DNA of 36,432 nt from Ignavibacteriota bacterium (GCA_022616555.1 JAKEEG010000008.1:1-36432), one strand, 5' to 3'. Shown: positions 1 through 7,934, counted from the stretch's first letter. Numbers and translations are program-made. Notes: generated from the sequence alone by a model not told the origin.

Positions 1-13
1 CTACGGGATCAGT

Positions 14-898
14 ATGGCAGTGAAGGAGGACTCCGGCCAGGCGGTGGAGCGCGGAAATTCTGGCGACACACCCGGCAGCGGACGTGCCGATTTACATTTA
101 CATACAACCTACTCTGACGGCGCACTTACACCAGAAGAACTTGTTGCAAAAGCTCGCAACGTGGGCTTGAGCACGATCGCGATTACCGACCATGACAACG
201 TGGCGGCGATCGACGAAGCGGTGGAATACGGCGTGAGTGCAGGCGTTGATGTGGTGACAGGCCTCGAGCTTAGCGTATCGCTCGGGGAAAAGGATATCCA
301 CCTCCTTGCGTATTGTTTCGACCATAAGAACCAAACCCTCCAGGAGTATCTCACATTTTTCCGTCGCGAGCGTTTGAAGCGCGCAGAGCGCATCGTTGAG
401 AAACTGAATAAAATCAACGTTCCCCTGGAGCTTGACGCTGTGCTCGGCCAAGCAGGCGTCGGCTCGGTTGGCAGGCCGCACATTGCAAACGCAATGATTG
501 AAATGGGCGTCATCGGTTCGTACCACGAGGCGTTTTCGAAATACATCGGCGTTGGCGGCCCTGCATACGAAAAGAAATACCAGGTCAGTCCGCAGGAGGC
601 AATTCAAATGGTCTCCAAAGCGGGCGGCCTGACGTTCCTTGCACACCCCGGCAAATACACAACTGAAGCGGAAATTCTCGAGCTCATTAACTCCGGGCTC
701 GACGGCATCGAAGTCGTGCATCCCTCGCACGATGAGCATCGGCGACAGTTTTACCGGAGCGTTGTTGACCAGTATTTTCTGCTGGAAAGCGGCGGCTCGG
801 ATTTTCACGGCGGCAAGAAGAATGATGAGTATGCATTTGGCGCGTACTGGGTTCCCGTCACCGTCGTGGACGCGATGCGCAAACGATTGTTTAGCTGA
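14..898 (+). CDS. PHP-domain phosphoesterase (YciV/TrpH-like)
   Basis: Predicted metal-dependent phosphoesterase of the PHP superfamily; relatives (YciV/RNase AM, nucleoside 3',5'-bisphosphate phosphatase) act on short RNAs or pAp. Visible metal-site motifs: DLHLHTTYSDG (residues 26-36), ITDHDN (about 56-61), a central E in GLELS, AHPGKY in the second half, and the terminal GSDFHG. These match the family order. The 294-residue length fits YciV. Residues 1-24 are Gly/Ser rich and not part of the fold, and the frame is open to the window edge, so the true start could lie upstream. It ends 17 nt before ribH and probably shares its transcript. The exact substrate cannot be read from the sequence. 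Confidence 0.88.
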   Translation: MAVKEDSGQAVERGNSGDTPGSGRADLHLHTTYSDGALTPEELVAKARNVGLSTIAITDHDNVAAIDEAVEYGVSAGVDVVTGLELSVSLGEKDIHLLAYCFDHKNQTLQEYLTFFRRERLKRAERIVEKLNKINVPLELDAVLGQAGVGSVGRPHIANAMIEMGVIGSYHEAFSKYIGVGGPAYEKKYQVSPQEAIQMVSKAGGLTFLAHPGKYTTEAEILELINSGLDGIEVVHPSHDEHRRQFYRSVVDQYFLLESGGSDFHGGKKNDEYAFGAYWVPVTVVDAMRKRLFS

Positions 899-915
899 TT
901 ATTATACCGAGCATT

Positions 916-1410
916 GTGACTCCCAAGAATACAAAACGGCAGGTACTTCGCATTTCGGCGCGTGGCTACCGATTTGCACTGGTCGTGAGCCGCTTTCATG
1001 CGGATATCACCGCCAAGTTGCTCAAGGCGGCGCAGGATTGCCTGAGAAAACACGGCGCGAAGTCGAGTGATGTGCGCGTGGTGAATTGCCCGGGGGCGTT
1101 TGAGCTCCCGCAGGCGGCAAATGTGCTTGTCGCATCGGGAGAGTGGCACGCGGTGATCTGCCTCGGTGCGGTGATACGCGGCGAGACGCCGCATTTCGCG
1201 TACGTAGCGGCTGAAGCGGCGCGCGGCATTCAAGATGTTGCGCTCAAGAGCCGTACGCCGGTCATTTTCGGGGTGCTGACGACGAATTCCAAAGAACAAG
1301 CGTTTGACCGCGCAGGCGGCAAGAACGGGAAACATCCGAATAAGGGCTGGGACGCGGCCCTCGCGGCCATTGAGATGGCGGCGTTGTTTCAAGGACTGAA
1401 ATCGAGATAG
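916..1410 (+). CDS. ribH: 6,7-dimethyl-8-ribityllumazine synthase
   Basis: Penultimate enzyme of riboflavin synthesis: condenses 5-amino-6-ribitylaminouracil with 3,4-dihydroxy-2-butanone 4-phosphate in the cytoplasm, usually as a 60-mer or pentamer. Family signatures are clear: SRFHADIT near the N-terminus (substrate-binding Phe), PGAFELP, GAVIRGETPHF with the catalytic His, PVIFGVLTT, EQAFDRAG and NKGWDAA. At 164 residues the length is normal. The start is GTG at 916, with no convincing Shine-Dalgarno; residues 1-10 form a short basic leader. It lies 17 nt after the PHP gene and 7 nt before the propeller gene. No other rib gene is in the window and no FMN riboswitch is apparent. Confidence 0.95.
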   Translation: MTPKNTKRQVLRISARGYRFALVVSRFHADITAKLLKAAQDCLRKHGAKSSDVRVVNCPGAFELPQAANVLVASGEWHAVICLGAVIRGETPHFAYVAAEAARGIQDVALKSRTPVIFGVLTTNSKEQAFDRAGGKNGKHPNKGWDAALAAIEMAALFQGLKSR

Positions 1411-1417
1411 CACGCTC

Positions 1418-3718
1418 ATGAAACGATCTGCGGCAGTTGGCTTGGTTGTACTTGTGACGGCGTCGAATATCTTCGCGTATCAGACCGGCTTCACGGGCCG
1501 GTGGAAGAGTTACACCGACAAGCGCCTCGTGCGCTCTGCATCCAATGTTTCCGGCAACCTGTGGGCGGCGAGCGCCGGCGGAGTGTTTCGCTTCATCCCA
1601 TCGCAAAACCAGTTTACCACCTTCACAAATTCCGAAGGCTTGAGCACGAACGATGTTACCGCGCTGACGGAGGGTGCGCAGGGGCGCTTATGGTTCGGTA
1701 CGGGCGAGGGATATGTAAATATGTTTGAGCCCGCATCGAATGTATGGAAACAGATCGACGGCATTGCCGAATCCGAGCGCGTGCAGAAAGCTGTGCGGTC
1801 GCTTACTGTGCACAACGATACATTGTTCGTTGGTACTGACTTCGGCGTTGTGGTGTACCTGACGTCGAGCGAGGAGTTCGGCGATTCGTACACGAACTTC
1901 GGGTACGCGGCACAGCCGAGGGTCAATGATGTGCTTGTTCATGACTATACCATATGGGTTGCGACAGACTCCGGTGTAGTGTCGGCGCCGCTTGCGCTTC
2001 CCAATCTCTCCTCACCGCTCGCGTGGACGCGGCATGCAGTCGGGCTCACCTCCGGCTCCAGGACCGTCAGGTCGCTTGCGCTATTCAACGGCCAAGTGTA
2101 TGCCGGAACCGGCGACGGCGTGTTCTATTTCAACGGCTCATTTACAGCACATCCCGGGCTTGGAAGTAGGTCGGTTGTTGAGCTTAGAACATCGTCCGAT
2201 GCTGCGCTGCTGTTTGTGCTCTCCAACAATTTCCCAGGCTTCAGTGTCGAGACTGTAGCATCCAATGTCGCCTCCGCCAACATCATAGCCATGGAGAACA
2301 CCGCATCAGCGACCGCGTTAGCGTCTGAACCTGCTGAGAGCAATCTGTGGGTCGGGACATCTTCACGCGGCCTGGCGCGGTGGAATGGAGCGGAGTGGAG
2401 TTATCACGCTCCGAATGGTCCCGAATCAAATTTTTTCTCAAGTCTCGCCGTCGATGAGCTGGGTGTGCTCTGGGGAGCCTCCGGCATCAGCGGCAGGGGA
2501 GCGGGGTTTTATCGATTCGACATATCCCTGCCAGAAGACTCGCGCTGGAAGAACTTCACGTACCAGCAGTATCCGATATTGGGCAACGACCCCGCCGACC
2601 CTGAACGCAACGATTATTACAAAATTTCCGTCGGCCTTAACGGCTCTGTGTGGACGAGTAACTGGGGCCGCGGCGTCGCCGAAGCCAAGAACGACTCCGT
2701 TGTGCGACGCATTACTATTCCGATATTTTCGACAGCAGTTTCGAGTGACCCCGACTATGTTGTGATGGGCGGCGTCGCGACCGACGACAACGGAGGAACA
2801 TGGTTCATCAACCGTTCGGCAGACGACAGGAACTACCTCGTCCGCATGACGGACGACACGGTGTTCACGGATTATCCGAGGTCCACCAACACCACAGAAG
2901 GCAGGTTCACAGCGCTTGCCATCGACCGCAATGGAACGAAGTGGATCGCGAACTCCGAGCCGACGAACAAGCCTACGACCGGGCTGGTGTACTTTAACGA
3001 GACTCCGGGCATTGTTTCCGGCACAATCGGCGGCTGGGGGCAGATGCAGGAGCCGCTCATTCCCCATGACGCTGTGCTGTCGCTTGCTGTCGATCTGGAA
3101 GGCGATGTGTGCGTAGGCACCGACGCGGGTATGCTCATCATTACCAATCCGCAATTCCCGACGCAGAACACATTCAGGCCTCTGCCGGTGATCGGGCAGT
3201 CCATACAGGCGATTGCCGTCGATGCTATCAACAATAAATGGGTCGGCACACGCGAGGGAATCCATGTGCTGAGTCCGGATGGCGTACAACTGTTGAACTC
3301 GTACACGGTCGCATCGACGCAGGGCAAACTCCTGTCGGACGACATCCGCTCGCTTGCCATCGACCAGCAACGCGGCATTTTGTACATCGGTACGGAGAAA
3401 GGGCTTTCAAGCCTGGAGATTCCGGCGGTGCAGGCGAGCAGGTCGTACACCACGTTGGAATTCGGCCCCAACCCGTACCGGTTGCCAAGCGCCGAGCAGT
3501 TGGTGATTCGCAACCTGGCTGCGAATAGCTCCGTCCGGATTATGACTGTCAGCGGGCGGGTGGTGCGGGAATTCCCCGCCCAGGGGGGCGGAAGGGCGTT
3601 CTGGGATGGGCGGAATTCGGATGGAGAATTGGTTCCTACAGGCATCTATTTTGTTGTTGCATATACGGAAAATGGTACTCAACTTACGACCGGAAAAATT
3701 GCCGTGGTAAGGAGGTGA
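1418..3718 (+). CDS. Secreted two-component-regulator-propeller protein with T9SS-like C-terminal domain (PorZ-like architecture)
   Basis: Exported protein of 766 residues. It begins with a signal peptide (MKRSAAVGLVVLVTASNIFA, cleavage after about residue 20). Most of the chain consists of beta-propeller blades with recurring W/V-x-G/A-T-x-x-G signatures: LWAASAGGVF, LWFGTGEGYV, LFVGTDFGVV, VYAGTGDGVF, LWVGTSSRGL, VCVGTDAGML, KWVGTREGIH and LYIGTEKGLS. The last 85 residues or so form a FlgD/T9SS-type Ig domain: FGPNPYR, VRIMTVSGRVVREF, FWDGRNSDGELVPTGIYF and a terminal GKIAVVRR. Porphyromonas PorZ, a component of the type IX secretion attachment complex, has similar architecture (two propellers plus a C-terminal sandwich) and similar length. 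Orthology is inference; an ordinary secreted propeller protein is the alternative. It starts 7 nt after ribH. Confidence 0.85.
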   Translation: MKRSAAVGLVVLVTASNIFAYQTGFTGRWKSYTDKRLVRSASNVSGNLWAASAGGVFRFIPSQNQFTTFTNSEGLSTNDVTALTEGAQGRLWFGTGEGYVNMFEPASNVWKQIDGIAESERVQKAVRSLTVHNDTLFVGTDFGVVVYLTSSEEFGDSYTNFGYAAQPRVNDVLVHDYTIWVATDSGVVSAPLALPNLSSPLAWTRHAVGLTSGSRTVRSLALFNGQVYAGTGDGVFYFNGSFTAHPGLGSRSVVELRTSSDAALLFVLSNNFPGFSVETVASNVASANIIAMENTASATALASEPAESNLWVGTSSRGLARWNGAEWSYHAPNGPESNFFSSLAVDELGVLWGASGISGRGAGFYRFDISLPEDSRWKNFTYQQYPILGNDPADPERNDYYKISVGLNGSVWTSNWGRGVAEAKNDSVVRRITIPIFSTAVSSDPDYVVMGGVATDDNGGTWFINRSADDRNYLVRMTDDTVFTDYPRSTNTTEGRFTALAIDRNGTKWIANSEPTNKPTTGLVYFNETPGIVSGTIGGWGQMQEPLIPHDAVLSLAVDLEGDVCVGTDAGMLIITNPQFPTQNTFRPLPVIGQSIQAIAVDAINNKWVGTREGIHVLSPDGVQLLNSYTVASTQGKLLSDDIRSLAIDQQRGILYIGTEKGLSSLEIPAVQASRSYTTLEFGPNPYRLPSAEQLVIRNLAANSSVRIMTVSGRVVREFPAQGGGRAFWDGRNSDGELVPTGIYFVVAYTENGTQLTTGKIAVVRR

Positions 3719-3849
3719 TAGAAGGAAGCGCGCACCGTTGACTCTGCCGAAGGGGAGACCGGCTGACTCCCGAGTAGTTGATGTGCAGTTGTTGTCTCAT
3801 TATTAATTCACGTTCACTTCTTGTCTTTTTTTGAGGGAGGGTTTTTACC
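3719..3849 (+). promoter_or_regulatory. Intergenic leader of the PUR-alpha-like gene
   Basis: 131 nt without a gene. The left half is GC-rich and can fold (GGGAG at about 3756-3760 against CTCCC at about 3768-3773). The right half is AT-rich and ends with a pyrimidine tract and a good Shine-Dalgarno (GGGAGG, about 3835-3840) 8-10 nt before the TTG start at 3850. A promoter for the downstream gene probably sits here, but I cannot assign -10/-35 boxes with confidence. Confidence 0.35.
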
Positions 3850-4152
3850 TTGGAGACTACTTATAAGGATGAAATTTTTACCAAGCGTGTACGAGCAGGG
3901 AAACGCACCTATTTCTTCGACGTGAAATCTACGAAGTCGGAGAAGGATTTCTTCATCACCATTACCGAGAGCAAACGCGTCGGCGAGCAGCAGTATGAGA
4001 AGCACAAGATCTTCTTGTACAAAGAAGATTTTGAAAAATTCCGTACCGCGCTCGAAGAGACCGTCGGCTACATCGAAACCAACCTGCTGCCGCAGATACC
4101 GGCTTCGGAGTCGGTAGGTGTGGAAATGGAGAAATCCACGGTCGAAGCGTAA
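3850..4152 (+). CDS. PUR-alpha-like DNA/RNA-binding protein (DUF3276)
   Basis: Small 100-residue protein of the DUF3276/PUR family, known mainly from Bacteroidota, Ignavibacteriota and spirochaetes. PUR-domain relatives bind single-stranded nucleic acid. The domain spans about residues 5-80: IFTKRVRAGKRTYFFDVK, then DFFITITESKR, then HKIFLYKEDFEKFRTALEE, giving a beta-beta-beta-helix order. The tail (about 85-100) is acidic and looks disordered. The start is TTG at 3850; it follows a GGGAGG ribosome site, and no in-frame ATG lies near the domain start. It is a single-gene unit: 131 nt separate it from the propeller gene and a strong terminator follows at 4221-4257. Cellular role unknown. Confidence 0.88.
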   Translation: METTYKDEIFTKRVRAGKRTYFFDVKSTKSEKDFFITITESKRVGEQQYEKHKIFLYKEDFEKFRTALEETVGYIETNLLPQIPASESVGVEMEKSTVEA

Positions 4153-4220
4153 CCTGAAGTCTCTTATCATGGCAGCCTGCCCGCCGATCTTAATGGCGGG
4201 TAAAATTTCAGCACCGTTGA

Positions 4221-4257
4221 ACAAAGCCTCAAGCGCCTGCTTGGGGCTTTGTTTTTT
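4221..4257 (+). terminator. Rho-independent terminator after the PUR-alpha-like gene
   Basis: Stem ACAAAGCCTCAAGC (4221-4234) pairs with GCTTGGGGCTTTGT (4239-4252): 14 pairs with one G-T, a 4-nt loop GCCT, and a T-run 4252-4257. One of the clearest terminators in the window. Confidence 0.9.
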
Positions 4258-4311
4258 CTTAAGAATAGAACACGGTAACAGCGGATTGGACGGCTAAAAG
4301 CAGATGAAAGC

Positions 4312-4367
4312 AAACCTTCCAAAGGTTTCCGCGTGATCAAATGCACAGTGCAACCTTCGGAAGGGTG
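4312..4367. repeat. Two AACCTT-type small hairpins
   Basis: Hairpin 1: AAACCTT (4312-4318), loop CCA, AAGGTTT (4322-4328). Hairpin 2: CAACCTT (4351-4357), loop CGG, AAGGGTG (4361-4367) with one internal mismatch. The two share the AACCTTC-GAAGG core and probably belong to one palindromic family. Confidence 0.5.
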
Positions 4368-4476
4368 ATAGGAGTAAGAAAAAGCGGCGTTTGCCTTATT
4401 TCGAATAGCTTTTAACGGGTCTTTTTTTTTGTTTTATTCTGACTTCTGACCTCTGACTACTGAATCTGCTTTCTAA

Positions 4477-4500
4477 GCCCGTTTTTCGGGCGTATTATTT
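4477..4500 (+). terminator. Weak terminator-like hairpin
   Basis: GCCCG (4477-4481), loop TTTTT, CGGGC (4487-4491), then GTATTATTT. The stem is only 5 bp and the T-tract is broken. It lies 240 nt past the main terminator, so it could equally be a repeat remnant. Confidence 0.3.
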
Positions 4501-4652
4501 CTAGTTGACTCTGACGCGGTTTTTGAGTATCTTTATTGAGTTTTTCGGGCAAATATCGGCATTTTCTAAGCCATGTGTTTGCCCTTTTTACGTTTTTAGA
4601 ACAGATAGCCAGTGAAGCGAGGGTCGCTAACAATCTGGGGGTTTCCACGCAC

Positions 4653-5162
4653 GTGAGCGAACTCGTTATTAACATCTCGAAATTGTCGCTGGGCGGTCAC
4701 CAGCGAAGCCTGGAGGCATCTCCCGCGGCGGTAGGTTTGGACGCGCGGTTCACCAAGCCCGTGCATGTAGAGGTGGAGATGGAGAAGAACCCCCGGCAGA
4801 TCTATGCACGTGTGGAGTTTGAGACGGGCGGGAAGTTTATGTGTGACCGGTGCCTGGATGAAATCGAGCGCGAGGTGAAGACCGGCTACTCCGTTGTGTA
4901 CGTGATGGACGGGGACGCACCGGAGAACGTGAAAGGCTCCGAGGAGATCCAGGCGATTACGCCGGACACGAACACGGTGGATATCGGTGAGGATGTGCGG
5001 CAGTACGCGCTGCTGGCGCTGCCGTTTAAGATACTCTGTCGCGAGGATTGTGCAGGGTTGTGCCCAACCTGCGGCACGAACTGGAACAAGGCCAAATGCG
5101 ATTGCAAGGACGAGGAGATCGACCCGAGGTGGGAGGGGCTGAAGCAGATTCCGAAGAACTGA
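4653..5162 (+). CDS. yceD: YceD/DUF177 family protein, probable 23S rRNA accumulation factor
   Basis: DUF177/YceD protein, encoded next to rpmF in most bacteria. In E. coli YceD affects 23S rRNA accumulation and plant homologues act in rRNA processing. The start chosen is GTG at 4653 (protein opens SELVINISKL): this gives the usual length (169 residues), a G-rich ribosome site at 4636-4641 precedes it, and the 39 residues encoded upstream in frame are not family-like. Features: central KFMCDRCLDEIEREV with a CxxC pair, and a C-terminal Cys cluster CREDCAGLCPTCG followed by CDC, probably binding zinc. The terminal DPRWEGLKQI is typical. The gap of 195 nt before rpmF, filled with repeats, is longer than usual. 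Confidence 0.9.
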   Translation: MSELVINISKLSLGGHQRSLEASPAAVGLDARFTKPVHVEVEMEKNPRQIYARVEFETGGKFMCDRCLDEIEREVKTGYSVVYVMDGDAPENVKGSEEIQAITPDTNTVDIGEDVRQYALLALPFKILCREDCAGLCPTCGTNWNKAKCDCKDEEIDPRWEGLKQIPKN

Positions 5163-5173
5163 TTTTTATCGAC

Positions 5174-5208
5174 GTCCCGCCAATAAAGCGGCGGGATGCA
5201 AAAAGCGC
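5174..5208. repeat. Dispersed repeat, copy 1 (GTCCCGC...GCGGGATGCAAAAAGCGC)
   Basis: Hairpin CCCGCC/GGCGGG or GCGGG with an AATAAAG loop, followed by ATGCAAAAAGCGCA. A second copy with almost the same 35 bases lies at 33487-33521 directly after hutH. Both sit just past a stop codon on the + strand and in the same orientation. Confidence 0.75.
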
Positions 5209-5245
5209 AAAGGACACCAAGGAACACGAAATTTTTAGTTTGAGA

Positions 5246-5279
5246 AACCTCCCCTTAATCCCCCTCGGGGAGGGGGACA
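5246..5279. repeat. CCCCTCC-type palindromic repeat
   Basis: AACCTCCCCTTAATCCCCCTC followed by GGGGAGGGGGAC; the CCCCCTC/GAGGGGG arms form a hairpin. Related to the inverted pair at 27871-27980 (AACCACCCCTAACCCCTCC). Lies between yceD and rpmF. Confidence 0.6.
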
Positions 5280-5357
5280 GAAAATACGCATAGGGATTCA
5301 ATATATTGAACCCCTCCAAAACGAAAACAGAAATTTTTATTATAAAGGAAACGAAGC

Positions 5358-5540
5358 ATGCCAAATCCGAAACGACGCCACTCGAAGACACGCGGCAGAA
5401 AACGCCGCACCCATTACAAAGCCACTGCCCCGTCTGTGGTGGAGTGCCCGCAATGCCACGAGCAGAAACTCCAGCATCGCGCGTGCCCGAACTGCGGGTA
5501 TTACAACGGGCGGTCCATGTTTGTGCCGAAGGAAAGCTGA
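5358..5540 (+). CDS. rpmF: 50S ribosomal protein L32
   Basis: Ribosomal protein bL32, 60 residues. The N-terminus MPNPKRRHSKTRGRKRRTH is very basic and family-typical. A zinc ribbon follows: CPQC (residues 30-33) and CPNC (43-46), so this is the Cys-containing (zinc) form. The tail YYNGRSMFVPKES is normal. ATG at 5358 is preceded by AAGGA about 9 nt upstream. The order yceD-rpmF-plsX is the classical arrangement coupling ribosome and membrane lipid synthesis. Confidence 0.97.
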   Translation: MPNPKRRHSKTRGRKRRTHYKATAPSVVECPQCHEQKLQHRACPNCGYYNGRSMFVPKES

Positions 5541-5562
5541 CGCACGCATTCTCAGTTAGTGC

Positions 5563-5636
5563 GTCATTCCCGAAAGTTTTAGTCGGGAATCCAGCTGATG
5601 GATGCCCGCTTACAATCTGCGGGCATGACAGCTTTT
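5563..5636. repeat. Composite GTCATTCCCG palindrome
   Basis: Two hairpins inside an outer inverted repeat. ATTCCCGA (5566-5573) pairs with TCGGGAAT (5583-5590); ATGCCCGC (5602-5609) pairs with GCGGGCAT (5619-5626); GTCAT (5563-5567) faces ATGAC (5625-5629). A T-run (5632-5636) follows, so the second hairpin could also terminate transcription from yceD-rpmF. GTCATTCCCG...GGGAATCCAG is a widespread REP-like intergenic element. Confidence 0.75.
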
Positions 5637-5670
5637 TCTTGGCTCCGTTCTCGATGCACACATTTAACAC

Positions 5671-6720
5671 ATGAACTCTCAACACCTACGAATCGTCGTC
5701 GATGCCATGGGGGGCGATTTTGCGCCTGCCCGCGAAGTGGAGGGCATGGTGCAGGCTCTCCGCGCCGCGCACAATGAGTTTGAGGTCATTCTCGTGGGTA
5801 GAGAGGAAGCCATCCTCGAGGAGCTCAAGAAGCACGACATGCAGGGCTTGCGGTATTCGGTCGTGAACGCGTCGGAAGTGATTACGATGGACGACTCGCC
5901 CACCGCCGCGCTGAAACAGAAACGGGATTCGTCGCTGGGCGTGGGTATGCGGTTGCATCAGGAGGGCAAGGCGGATGCGTTCATCAGCGCTGGGAATACA
6001 GGAGCGGTGCTCTCCGCTTCTACGTTGATCCTGGGGCGTGTGAAAGGCGTGAGCAGGCCGACGATTGGAACGTTCTTTCCGTCTGAGAAAGGCGTGTGTT
6101 TGCTGGTGGACGCGGGCACGAATGTGGATTGCCGTCCCCAGCACTTATATGAGTTCGGCGTGATGGGGAGTATTTACTTCAGCAAGATGTTCAAGAAAGA
6201 CCGCCCGACGGTGGCGCTGTTGAATGTGGGAGAGGAGAAGACCAAGGGCAACGAGGTGGTGCTGGAGGCGAGGAAGTTGTTCGAGGCGAGCACGCTGAAT
6301 TTTATCGGCAATGTGGAGGGACGGGATATCCTGAAGTCCACGGCAGACGTGGTTGTATGCGATGGATTCGTGGGAAATATCGTGTTGAAGTTCGGGGAAA
6401 GTGTTCCGACATTTTTGAGGGCACGCCTGAAAGGGGTGGCGGAGCGGGGTTTGCTGAAGAAGCTGATTGTAGGATTGGCGAAATCGACGCTGAAAGCCGC
6501 GCTGAGCGACATGGATCCGAACGAGCACGGCGGCGTACCGGTGCTTGGCGTGAATGGGGTTTCGATTATCGGGCACGGCAGCTCGACCTCCAAGGGCATC
6601 AAGAACATGATCCTGAAGGCGGCAGAGGTTGCGAAGACGCAGTTGAATAAGCATATTGAAGAGGCGCTGGCGAATAGTCCGGTGCCGCCGGTGAAGCCGG
6701 TGTTGCAGGTGGCGCGGTAG
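5671..6720 (+). CDS. plsX: Phosphate acyltransferase PlsX
   Basis: Converts acyl-ACP and phosphate to acyl-phosphate, the donor for PlsY in phospholipid synthesis; peripheral membrane enzyme. Recognised from the N-terminal IVVDAMGGDFAP (residues 8-19), SPTAALKQKRDSS, FISAGNTGAVLSAS, RPTIGTFFPS, LLNVGEEKTKGNEV, FIGNVEGRDI, VVCDGFVGNIVLKFGE and the C-terminal GGVPVLGVNGVSIIGHGSS. The 349-residue length is normal. ATG at 5671 follows the composite palindrome, with no strong Shine-Dalgarno. It is separated from fabH by 197 nt that contain a repeat element, so the lipid block may not be one uninterrupted transcript here. Confidence 0.97.
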   Translation: MNSQHLRIVVDAMGGDFAPAREVEGMVQALRAAHNEFEVILVGREEAILEELKKHDMQGLRYSVVNASEVITMDDSPTAALKQKRDSSLGVGMRLHQEGKADAFISAGNTGAVLSASTLILGRVKGVSRPTIGTFFPSEKGVCLLVDAGTNVDCRPQHLYEFGVMGSIYFSKMFKKDRPTVALLNVGEEKTKGNEVVLEARKLFEASTLNFIGNVEGRDILKSTADVVVCDGFVGNIVLKFGESVPTFLRARLKGVAERGLLKKLIVGLAKSTLKAALSDMDPNEHGGVPVLGVNGVSIIGHGSSTSKGIKNMILKAAEVAKTQLNKHIEEALANSPVPPVKPVLQVAR

Positions 6721-6774
6721 GATAGAAATTATCCACTAAGAGCACGAAGTTACACGAAGTAAGATTAGAAAAGT

Positions 6775-6876
6775 GAGACCCATCCTTACCTTCCCCTAAG
6801 AGGGGAAGGGATGTGAAGCATAAGTTATCTTATTACGTCCCCTCTCCTTATTAGGAGAGGGACAAGGTGAGGTCTC
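6775..6876. repeat. GAGACC...GGTCTC composite palindromic element, copy 1
   Basis: 102-bp element bounded by GAGACC (6775-6780) and GGTCTC (6871-6876). It contains two hairpins: CCTTCCCCT/AGGGGAAGG (about 6789-6809) and CCCCTCTCC/GGAGAGGG (about 6839-6862). An 81-bp copy in the opposite orientation lies at 35523-35603. It sits between plsX and fabH. Confidence 0.8.
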
Positions 6877-6917
6877 AATAACAAAAATTATTTGTTAGAC
6901 ACTAGATCATTAACTCA

Positions 6918-7928
6918 ATGAAAAAACGCACCGCGACGATCACGGCAGTAGGACACTACACACCGGAAAAGATACTCACGAACGCCGATTTAGAGAAGAT
7001 GGTGGATACCAACGACGAGTGGATTCGCTCTCGAACGGGCATCAGCGAGCGTAGGATTATGGAGAAGGGCGCGACGTCGGACATTTGTGTGAAGGCAATC
7101 GAGATGCTGCTTGCCAACCGGAAGATCGAAGCGACGGAGATCGACCTTATCATCGTTGCCACCGTGACGCCGGATATGTTCTTCCCAGCGACGGCGTGCA
7201 TCGTTCAGGACAAAATCGGCGCGCGCAACGCTTGGGGGTTCGACCTTTCGGCGGCGTGTTCGGGGTTTGTCTATGCGCTGGTGACGGGGGCACAGTTTAT
7301 CGAAAGCGGCGCCTACAAGAAAGTGTTGGTGGTTGGCGCGGACAAGATGAGCAGTATTGTGGATTACACCGACCGCAACACGTGCATTCTCTTCGGAGAT
7401 GGCGGCGCGGCGGTACTGTTAGAGCCGAGCGAGGATGAGTTGTATGGGATCCTGGACCATAAACTCTACAGCGACGGTTCCGGTGGAGGCTACCTCTATA
7501 TGAAGGGTGGCGGCAGCCTCAATCCCCCAACGCACGCGACGGTGGACAACCGCATGCACTATCTCTACCAGGATGGTAAAGCTGTGTTCAAGGTTGCAGT
7601 GGTTGGCATGGCAGAGGTCTCGGCGGAAATTATGGAGCGCAACAAGCTGAAGGGCGAAGATATCTCATGGCTCGTGCCGCACCAGGCGAACTTGCGGATT
7701 ATCGACGCGACGGCGGATAGGATGGGACTCGATCACTCAAAGGTGATGGTGAACATCGACAAGTACGGCAACACCACGGCGGCGACGATTCCCCTGTGTC
7801 TCTCCGAGTGGTGGCAGTGCGGAAAATTGAAACGCGGGCAGAACATCGTGATGGCGAGTTTCGGTGCGGGCTACACGTGGGGCGCCGCGCTGATGAAGTG
7901 GTCACTGGTGAACCCGGAGAAGCCGTAA
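6918..7928 (+). CDS. fabH: 3-oxoacyl-ACP synthase III
   Basis: Starts type II fatty-acid synthesis by condensing an acyl-CoA with malonyl-ACP. The Cys-His-Asn triad is visible: C114 in LSAACSGF, H255 in VPHQANLRI and N285 in [12 protein letters not shown]. Other signatures: [14 protein letters not shown] near residue 35 and the GDGGAAVLL strand. At 336 residues it is full length. ATG at 6918 lies 41 nt past the repeat element. FabD follows after 6 nt. Primer specificity (acetyl versus branched) cannot be decided from the sequence. Confidence 0.96.
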   Translation: MKKRTATITAVGHYTPEKILTNADLEKMVDTNDEWIRSRTGISERRIMEKGATSDICVKAIEMLLANRKIEATEIDLIIVATVTPDMFFPATACIVQDKIGARNAWGFDLSAACSGFVYALVTGAQFIESGAYKKVLVVGADKMSSIVDYTDRNTCILFGDGGAAVLLEPSEDELYGILDHKLYSDGSGGGYLYMKGGGSLNPPTHATVDNRMHYLYQDGKAVFKVAVVGMAEVSAEIMERNKLKGEDISWLVPHQANLRIIDATADRMGLDHSKVMVNIDKYGNTTAATIPLCLSEWWQCGKLKRGQNIVMASFGAGYTWGAALMKWSLVNPEKP

Positions 7929-7934
7929 GGACAG

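Larger units (their letters stand above)
4153..4652. other. 500-nt gene-free region with hairpins
   Basis: No credible gene. It holds a GC hairpin near 4176-4203 (GCCCGCC/GGCGGGT), a strong terminator (4221-4257), two AACCTT-type hairpins (4312-4328 and 4351-4367), a T9 tract (about 4422-4430), a stretch of tandem 'tctgac' words (4437-4458) and a small GCCCG/CGGGC hairpin (4477-4491). An in-frame extension of yceD runs back to 4536 but lies outside the conserved domain. The promoter for the yceD-rpmF-lipid block is expected here but is not identified. Confidence 0.6.

Noticed and set aside
2438-3370. 310-codon minus-strand frame under the propeller gene
   Set aside because: Arg/His-rich shadow of a real gene with signal peptide and repeats; no domain.
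3719-3849. Known riboswitch upstream of the PUR-alpha-like gene
   Set aside because: Some pairing is possible but no conserved riboswitch core was recognised.
4536-4652. 39-residue extension of yceD
   Set aside because: Not family-like; GTG 4653 matches the domain start.
5174-5640. CRISPR array from clustered repeats between yceD and plsX
   Set aside because: The repeats are unlike one another, with no regular spacing; they are palindromic intergenic elements.
5306-5674. 122-codon frame overlapping rpmF
   Set aside because: It runs through rpmF in another frame and through the composite palindrome; no recognisable domain.
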